The notes beneath the pieces were generated by a model. The model searched no databases, was not told the origin of the DNA, and saw only the letters and a program-made list of their open reading frames with translations. Made by a program: the position numbers and the translations under genes. A stretch of DNA of 10,713 nucleotides from Goniomonas avonlea (lineage: Eukaryota > Cryptophyceae > Goniomonadida > Goniomonadaceae). Below, in pieces: positions 6,161-10,713 of this stretch. The stretch spans positions 1 to 10,713 of the forward strand of contig QUTJ01031290.1 of the NCBI GenBank assembly GCA_003573635.1. The letters are read 5' to 3'. Position 1 is the first letter of the stretch, and the number at the start of each line of letters is the position of its first letter.

Positions 6161-8224
6161 TCATCTTTGATTTTGGCGCGGGATCCACCACACAAGTGCT
6201 TTGCATGCTGACGCAAGCATCAGTCGTTGCGGATTCCACTTCAGAGCATTAATAGGAAACGGATGGGCCGGCCCTCCTGTAGCCGACGGAAGGGATCCGA
6301 CATGGTGCCCCTCCGAACGGGACCAGATGTGCACACTGCCATCGCTACCTCCTGGGGAGTGGGTGAGCTTGCAACTGGGCTCCTCACTGTACTCAATGCT
6401 GTTGCGAGGGAACGGATTCACGCCGTGTGTCAAAACTTTGGCAAGCCATCATAATTTTCGACTTGAATATAATCATAATGTTCAGCCGAAAATCGTTGGC
6501 AACCACAGCATTCGATCTGCATTCGGTGCACCCTCGCTCGACAAGAGGTGTGAGGCTTGACAGGCGTCGCTCGACAAGAAAGAGCGTCGCTCGACAAGAG
6601 GTGTGAGGCCTGACAGGCGTCGCTCGACACACCTCTTGACAGGCGTCGCTCGACAAGAGGTGTGAGGCTTGACAGGCGTCGCTCGACAAGAGGTGTGAGG
6701 CTTGACGACAGAGCAGTGACTGGTGTGCTGGGTGCTTGGAGTTGGTGTTGATGTGTTGGGATGGGTGCGCGAGAAAAGAGGACCTGCGAGAAGAGATTGG
6801 ACATTGTCCGAGAGCGGACATCTTTCAATGGCGTGCCGGGGTGAGCAGAGCGTGAGGTGAGTTTGGATGAGTGCAGAGTGAGAGGAAGGGGCCGGTTGTG
6901 TCTGTGATGCCATACTGCGGCTGTGTCTCTAAGTCTGTAATCTGGTCTGTCCGTGCCTGTGTATGCCGGTGCCTGCGTGTGGCTCTCTCTCTGTGTGAGT
7001 AGTGTTTGTCTGCGTGTTTGTCTTGTGTGTGAGTGCGTGGGAGAACTACATCGCTCAACACTCGCACCAGCGGCAATGTAGTTTGCATCGGGGCTGAACG
7101 ACGCCTCAGTCCAGTTGGACACACCTGGTTGGCGCCACGTTTTGACCTAGCGCATTGTTATCTTTGTTTCTGCACAAGACTACAAAAGGCACTCTTGGGC
7201 GGCTGAACTCACAACGGTTCCAACGAAGGCGTCAATCAGGATCACTGCATCACCACCACCACACAACAATATGTGCGATCCGTCAGCACTGAACTTGAGA
7301 CAGGTTGCATCTTTTGGACAAGCCTCAACAAGAAAATTCGTAAAGGGTCCCTACCAAGAGGGCGTGAGCGGAGCGAGAGGTTGGCAACAAAGTCCGAACC
7401 TTGTCAATGACCCGCGTATCAAAAAGTTTGATGCAATTCCCATCGGAGGCACATCCCATAACCAACCCGGTGTTATCAAATGCTACACTGGGCGCACCGA
7501 CAACATTCAAGAGTCCCTGTTTCAGACAAAAATCAGACTGCAATTGGGAAATTAAGCTCTCACCAAACAGCTATCAGTGCGGAGGTCCCAGAGCCTGCCG
7601 CCGAGATCAGCTGCAACATCACTCAAGGAGCATCAACACTCACCTTACGGTACCATCCAGTGCACCAGAGAAAAATGTATCATCTAAGGGGGACATTGCC
7701 AAGGATACAACTCTGCAGAAACAAGTCACCGCAGCGGAATCAGGGGGACACTCACTCAGCCCGATGGCCTTTGAAATATCTCAGATATCGGTTGTCATAC
7801 AAAGACCAGTACCGTAAAGAATCTGCGTCGCATGTTCAGTGAGCGTCTCTCGAGGGGGGGAGCGTACGGTCCCAATTGTTCTTGGAAGCGCAGATGACAG
7901 CGGACGGATCGTGGGTGTAGCGGATGAGAGCCACCCCGTACTTGCGACTGTTCAAAGTTTTCCGCAGACTGTACGCAAGTCATTGACTGAAAATGGTGCG
8001 ATCGAAATCGCGCACGTTCCCGTTGTGACATCGTAGAGGTGAACTGCCTCATCATCCCCTGAGGTAACAAGATGCTCGCCATTTTCAGAAAAGTCAAGAG
8101 CGTTGATATTCTCTGTACTCTGTCGAGCAAATCACCAGAAACTCAATGAGTGAAAAGCACGCACATTGTCATTGAACACACGCGCAGACCGAAAGCTGCT
8201 CGCAATGTTATCGGTGAGCAGCAT
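6161..8224 (-). CDS. WDR82: WDR82/Swd2 WD40-repeat protein, ten exons, complete
   Basis: Exons on the minus strand: 8224-8165, 8119-8016, 7968-7868, 7822-7756, 7712-7644, 7594-7564, 7516-7400, 7350-7213, 7146-7068, 6351-6161. They join in phase to 957 nt, 318 residues, close to human WDR82 (313). Diagnostic blocks are ALDFSENGEHLVTSGDD, SRKYGVALIRYTHD, SLYDNRYLRYFKGHRAE, MSPLDDTFFSGALDGTVR followed by LWDLRTDSC, SVAFDNTGLVMG, KLFDTRVIDKGPF, ASFSPDANYIAAG, GSDGSVHIWS and LASACKALVWWIP. The protein is a beta-propeller subunit of Set1/COMPASS (H3K4 methylation) and of transcription-termination phosphatase complexes, acting in the nucleus. Eight introns are 43-66 nt; the ninth (6352-7067) is 716 nt and filled with repeats. 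Exon 6 is only 31 nt. It is divergent from the TBC gene. Confidence 0.95.
6532..6710. repeat. 33-bp minisatellite array with truncated and internally inverted units
   Basis: On the plus strand the unit starts CGTCGCTCGACAAGAGGTG and continues TGAGGCTTGACAGG. Units begin near 6532, 6565, 6585, 6618, 6644 and 6677, so the periods are 33, 20, 33, 26 and 33. The 20-nt and 26-nt units are shortened. In the unit at 6618 the AAGAGGTGTG segment is replaced by its reverse complement CACACCTCTT. The full unit is a multiple of three and lacks stops in all minus-strand frames. Confidence 0.85.
6890..7045. repeat. GT-rich low-complexity tract
   Basis: A degenerate run of TGTGTCTG-, TGCGTGTG- and CTCTCTGTGTG-type sequence on the plus strand (CA-rich on the WDR82 coding strand), inside WDR82 intron 9. 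It yields spurious long open frames on the minus strand. Confidence 0.6.
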
Positions 8225-8390
8225 TCTTGTAAGACAACTCGCGCGACCGTGCGCTAAACACTGTATATACGATTACTCAGTACGACTAGTAGTACAAGTA
8301 TCTGACATGCGATGACGTACATTTCTTCTTGGACAGGCGAGGCCACCATCTCTGTCGGCCAAGGCACCTCGGCGTGGCATCCAGCAAGTC
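8225..8390. promoter_or_regulatory. Probable shared promoter between WDR82 and the TBC gene
   Basis: 166 bp between divergent ATGs at 8224 (-) and 8391 (+). TATATA lies at 8264-8269, 40 bp from the WDR82 start. TGACGT (8313-8318) is a CRE-like core 73 bp before the TBC start. Promoter function is inferred from position. Confidence 0.35.
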
Positions 8391-10621
8391 ATGATCACAC
8401 GCGAGAGTATAGCACGCACCCTTGCCAAACGGCCATGGGTGTGGAAATCTCGAGCTGTTCGAACTTCCAACGAACAGACACCAGAGCCTGAGCCAGCTAT
8501 CCGGCCTCTGGCTCACTCCGCCGAGTCCCTCAGGACCGGAAGCGCAAGGTCGAGCGCAGAGCGGGGGCCGGATCGCGACCGAGACCGAGATCGATACGGA
8601 AGTTTAGAGGCAGGGACCACCGCCGAGGTCCAGAAAGCCCTCATCAGTGCAGAACTTCGTTCCTCCTACGAAGAGGAGTGGCATTGGTTCGCCAACAAGT
8701 TGCCGGAGCCCCAAACGATTGATATCATGAGGACCAAGCGTTTGAAGCATCTAGCTTCGATGGGTATGCCAAGCGAGTTACGAGGAAAGGTAGGGACACA
8801 GAGGCTCCCTGGTTCTCGTTTGCTCATCCTGTTGCAGCTGTGGTGCGCATTCGGAGGTGTGCATCGCAAGATCGAGGCCAGTAACCGCTATTATGCGAAG
8901 TTGCACCGGGAGAAGAGCTTTCTCGAGACGGTGGTGCCTCAGAGTGTCCGTGAGCAGATCGACCTGGTCAGGACTTTGGTATTTCTAATCTGCTCCTAAC
9001 TGCATCCGTAGGACGTTCCTCGCACGTTTTCCACACATCAGCGATTCCAGACACCCGAAGGCCTACGCACTCTGCGCCGTGTGTTATTGGCCTTTTCCTA
9101 CTACAATCCTGTCGTTGGGTACTGTCAGGGCTTGGGGTGCGCTTAAAATCTCGCAGATTCCGGTCGGCTCACGACTTGCACAGATATCTCAGCGGGGCTC
9201 TGTTGATTCACATGGATGAGGAGTGTGCCTTCTGGGCTCTCGTGACCCTTGTGCAGGAGATGATTCCGGCAGATTACTGTATCCCTCGCTAGTTTGCCTG
9301 TCACAGGCTGCTGTGCAAGCTGTTGTTTTTTTCCTTTCAACTGCTGTATGCATTTCCTTGACGTGGGGAAAGTTACGTCGTCGATGACTGGCTTTCACTC
9401 GGATCAAACTGTTTTCCAAGGTGCCTATCCCGTTGCTCTCGACCTATCTCGATCTCCGCACCACCCTTGTCCATCATCGAGCTGAGATCATCGATGAATG
9501 CGAGCAAGGAGAGAGAGAGACATACAGAGACAGGGGTGGGAGACAGGGATAGATCACACCCCACTCGCTGATTGATGACAAGCCACCCATGCTCACCCCC
9601 CACTCTCATTCGCCGGCACACCATCATCGAGCAGAGATCATCGCGAACGCGCCAGAGGCAGGGCTGCAGACAGAGCCAGCGAGTGAGAGGGAGAGATAGA
9701 TCACTCCCACTCTTAATTTGCCGGCTCACCATCTTCCTGATCGATCAACCCTTGTTTCACCCCCCGCTCCCCCTTCACTGGCTCGCCATCATTCCAGCAG
9801 AGATGATTGGTGACAACACTCCCGACTCGCTCAGAGACAGGGACAGAGAGTCTCGAACTGGTCCCTCTGCTGCCATCTCCCCTCTCCATCTCCCTCTCCC
9901 TCTCCACCCCTCTCTCCCTCCCTCCCTCTCGCCCCCCTCCTCCCCGCTCATCCTCCCTCGCGGAGAGGCGTAGACAGGCAGAGACAGCCCTTCGAGCTGA
10001 GCGGACTGATGACACGACATCATGCAGAGATGATCGATGAAAAGCTCCCCGAGCTAGCTCAGCATTTTGTGAAGATTGGCATGTCGACCACAGACTTCTC
10101 GTCGCAGTGGTTCTTGTGCTTGTTCCTCCGTGTCCTGCCGTTCGAGGTGCGTGTTACTAGCGTGTCTGTCGGTATGAGGCAGGGAGCTGAGCTCGGGTTT
10201 TTCATCACTCTCTCTGGGATCTCTGGGAGCGCTGAGACTGCTCTGGGGTCTCTGGGACAAGCTGTCAACCACAGCCTTCTCTCTCGCTTGCTCGCTCTCT
10301 CGCTCTCTCCCCCTCCCTCCCTCCACCCCCCTCTCTGGCACTGTTCATGTCTGTCCTCTCTCTCTCGGGTCGTCTCGGTTCTGTCGCTACCTCCCCACTC
10401 TCACGCACACGTGTCACACACAACACACAACACCACACACACACACCGCCTCTGTCTCTCCCTTCTAACACCCGACCTAGTGTGCCATGCGAGTCTGGGA
10501 TGTGTTCTGGTACAGTGGCCCCGCAGCCCAGGCCAAGGTTCTGTTCAGTGTCGGCCTGGCACTGTTGTATCTCTACCAAAACAGCCTCCTTGAGGCCGAG
10601 ACTGTGCCTGAAGCCGCCCAG
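8391..10621 (+). CDS. TBC-domain Rab GTPase-activating protein, 3' end beyond the window
   Basis: Exons 8391-8789, 8838-8966, 9012-9136, 9184-9278, 9373-9420, 10028-10146 and 10481-10621 join in phase to 352 residues; a GTAAGA donor at 10622 leads to further exons out of view. The N-terminus (1-80) is Ser/Pro/Arg-rich with a DRDRDRDR tract at 61-68. The TBC domain begins at GMPSELRGK (125-133) continuing LWCAFGG. The catalytic Arg finger is Arg180 in IDLDVPRTFP and the Gln finger is Gln215 in GYCQGLG; both are intact, so active Rab-GAP chemistry (speeding GTP hydrolysis by Rab in membrane traffic) is expected. HMDEECAFWALV, FHSDQTVFQ, SSQWFLCLFLRVLPFE and MRVWDVFWYSG complete most of the domain, resembling the GRTP1/TBC1D2 group. 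The Rab partner is unknown. An upstream exon is possible, since the frame is open from just after a TGA near 8312. Confidence 0.93.
9421..10027 (+). repeat. 607-nt TBC intron with degenerate ~150-bp tandem repeats and a polypyrimidine tract
   Basis: CATCAT followed by a CAGAGAT-like core recurs at about 9473, 9623 and 9788, and again across the real acceptor at 10018. Segments between copies also match: GATAGATCAC near 9549 and 9697, and GCCGGC(A/T)CACCATC near 9612 and 9720. Positions 9880-9955 are almost pure C/T. The intron ends at GCAG, 10024-10027. Confidence 0.65.
10147..10480 (+). repeat. 334-nt TBC intron with CT-rich and CA-rich tracts
   Basis: Donor GTGCGT; branch-like CTAAC 13-17 nt before the TAG acceptor at 10480. 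CT-rich sequence at about 10278-10340 contains TCGCTCTCTC twice (10292-10301 and 10300-10309). A CA-rich stretch lies at about 10410-10446. Confidence 0.6.
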
Positions 10622-10713
10622 GTAAGAGAGAGAGCGAGAAAGTGAGAGGGGGGGGGACAGCACAACCACCTGGCAGCGAGGGGGAGAGAACTCAAATCTA
10701 AGTGAGAAACAGG
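10622..10713 (+). repeat. Start of the next TBC intron, GA/G-rich
   Basis: After the GTAAGA donor comes a purine tract with GAGAGAGCGA at 10628-10637 and a run of nine G near 10650. It is complementary to the CT-rich tract of the preceding intron. The intron runs off the window. Confidence 0.55.

Larger units (their letters stand above)
6352..7067 (-). other. Intron 9 of WDR82, exceptionally long and repeat-filled
   Basis: 716 nt, against 43-66 nt for the other eight introns of the gene. The donor is GTGCGA and the acceptor CCCCAG. It holds the 33-bp array and a CA-rich tract (coding strand). From the donor the exon-9 frame stays open for about 211 codons. Confidence 0.85.

Noticed and set aside
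6532-6710. CRISPR-like array
   Set aside because: Units are contiguous with no unique spacers, periods vary, and it lies inside a eukaryotic intron.
6430-7122. 230-codon minus-strand frame as an independent repeat protein gene
   Set aside because: Its first part is WDR82 exon 9, and the rest is intron kept open by a 33-bp repeat that lacks stops in all three minus frames.
9713-10023. Overlapping minus-strand frames rich in Arg, Glu and Gly
   Set aside because: They are translations of the polypyrimidine tract in a TBC intron, a composition artefact.

Overview
The window is nuclear DNA of a eukaryote with short spliceosomal introns and tightly packed genes, most likely a protist or alga. I cannot place it more precisely. 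I could rebuild GT-AG splicing with intact reading frames for four genes. Most introns are 43-101 nt. A CTAAC/CTGAC/TTGAC-like branch site usually lies about 10-17 nt before the AG. All functional names come from motif recognition by eye; no database search was run.

Layout from left to right. (1) At 1-102 there may be the first codons of a minus-strand gene that leaves the window. (2) 336-1067 (+) is an intronless histidine phosphatase of the phosphoglycerate-mutase superfamily. (3) 1253-1955 (-) is a two-exon DUF962/Mpo1-like membrane protein with a long basic Ser-Pro-rich N-terminal extension. (4) 2157-4443 (+) is a ten-exon gene for a protein with one membrane segment near each end; I could not assign its family. 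(5) 4444-5068 has no supported gene and holds the upstream region of the next one, with several palindromes. (6) 5069-6109 (+) is an intronless class IV-like histone deacetylase-family enzyme with a probable organelle presequence. (7) 6161-8224 (-) is a complete ten-exon WDR82/Swd2 gene whose last intron (716 nt) holds a 33-bp minisatellite. (8) 8391-10621 (+) is a TBC-domain Rab GTPase-activating protein with seven exons in view; it continues past the right edge.

Except for the tandem pair at 4443/5069, genes alternate between convergent and divergent pairs. Convergent: phosphatase/DUF962 (185 bp gap) and deacetylase/WDR82 (51 bp gap). Divergent: DUF962/two-membrane-segment gene (201 bp) and WDR82/TBC (166 bp). 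The divergent gaps are probable shared promoters. The two intronless genes sit among intron-rich ones.

The genes do not form a pathway. WDR82 (histone H3K4 methylation and transcription termination) and the deacetylase-family protein are only loosely related. The main non-coding structure lies in the long introns (196-716 nt), which are filled with diverged tandem repeats and CT- or CA-rich tracts on the coding strand, while the short introns carry none.
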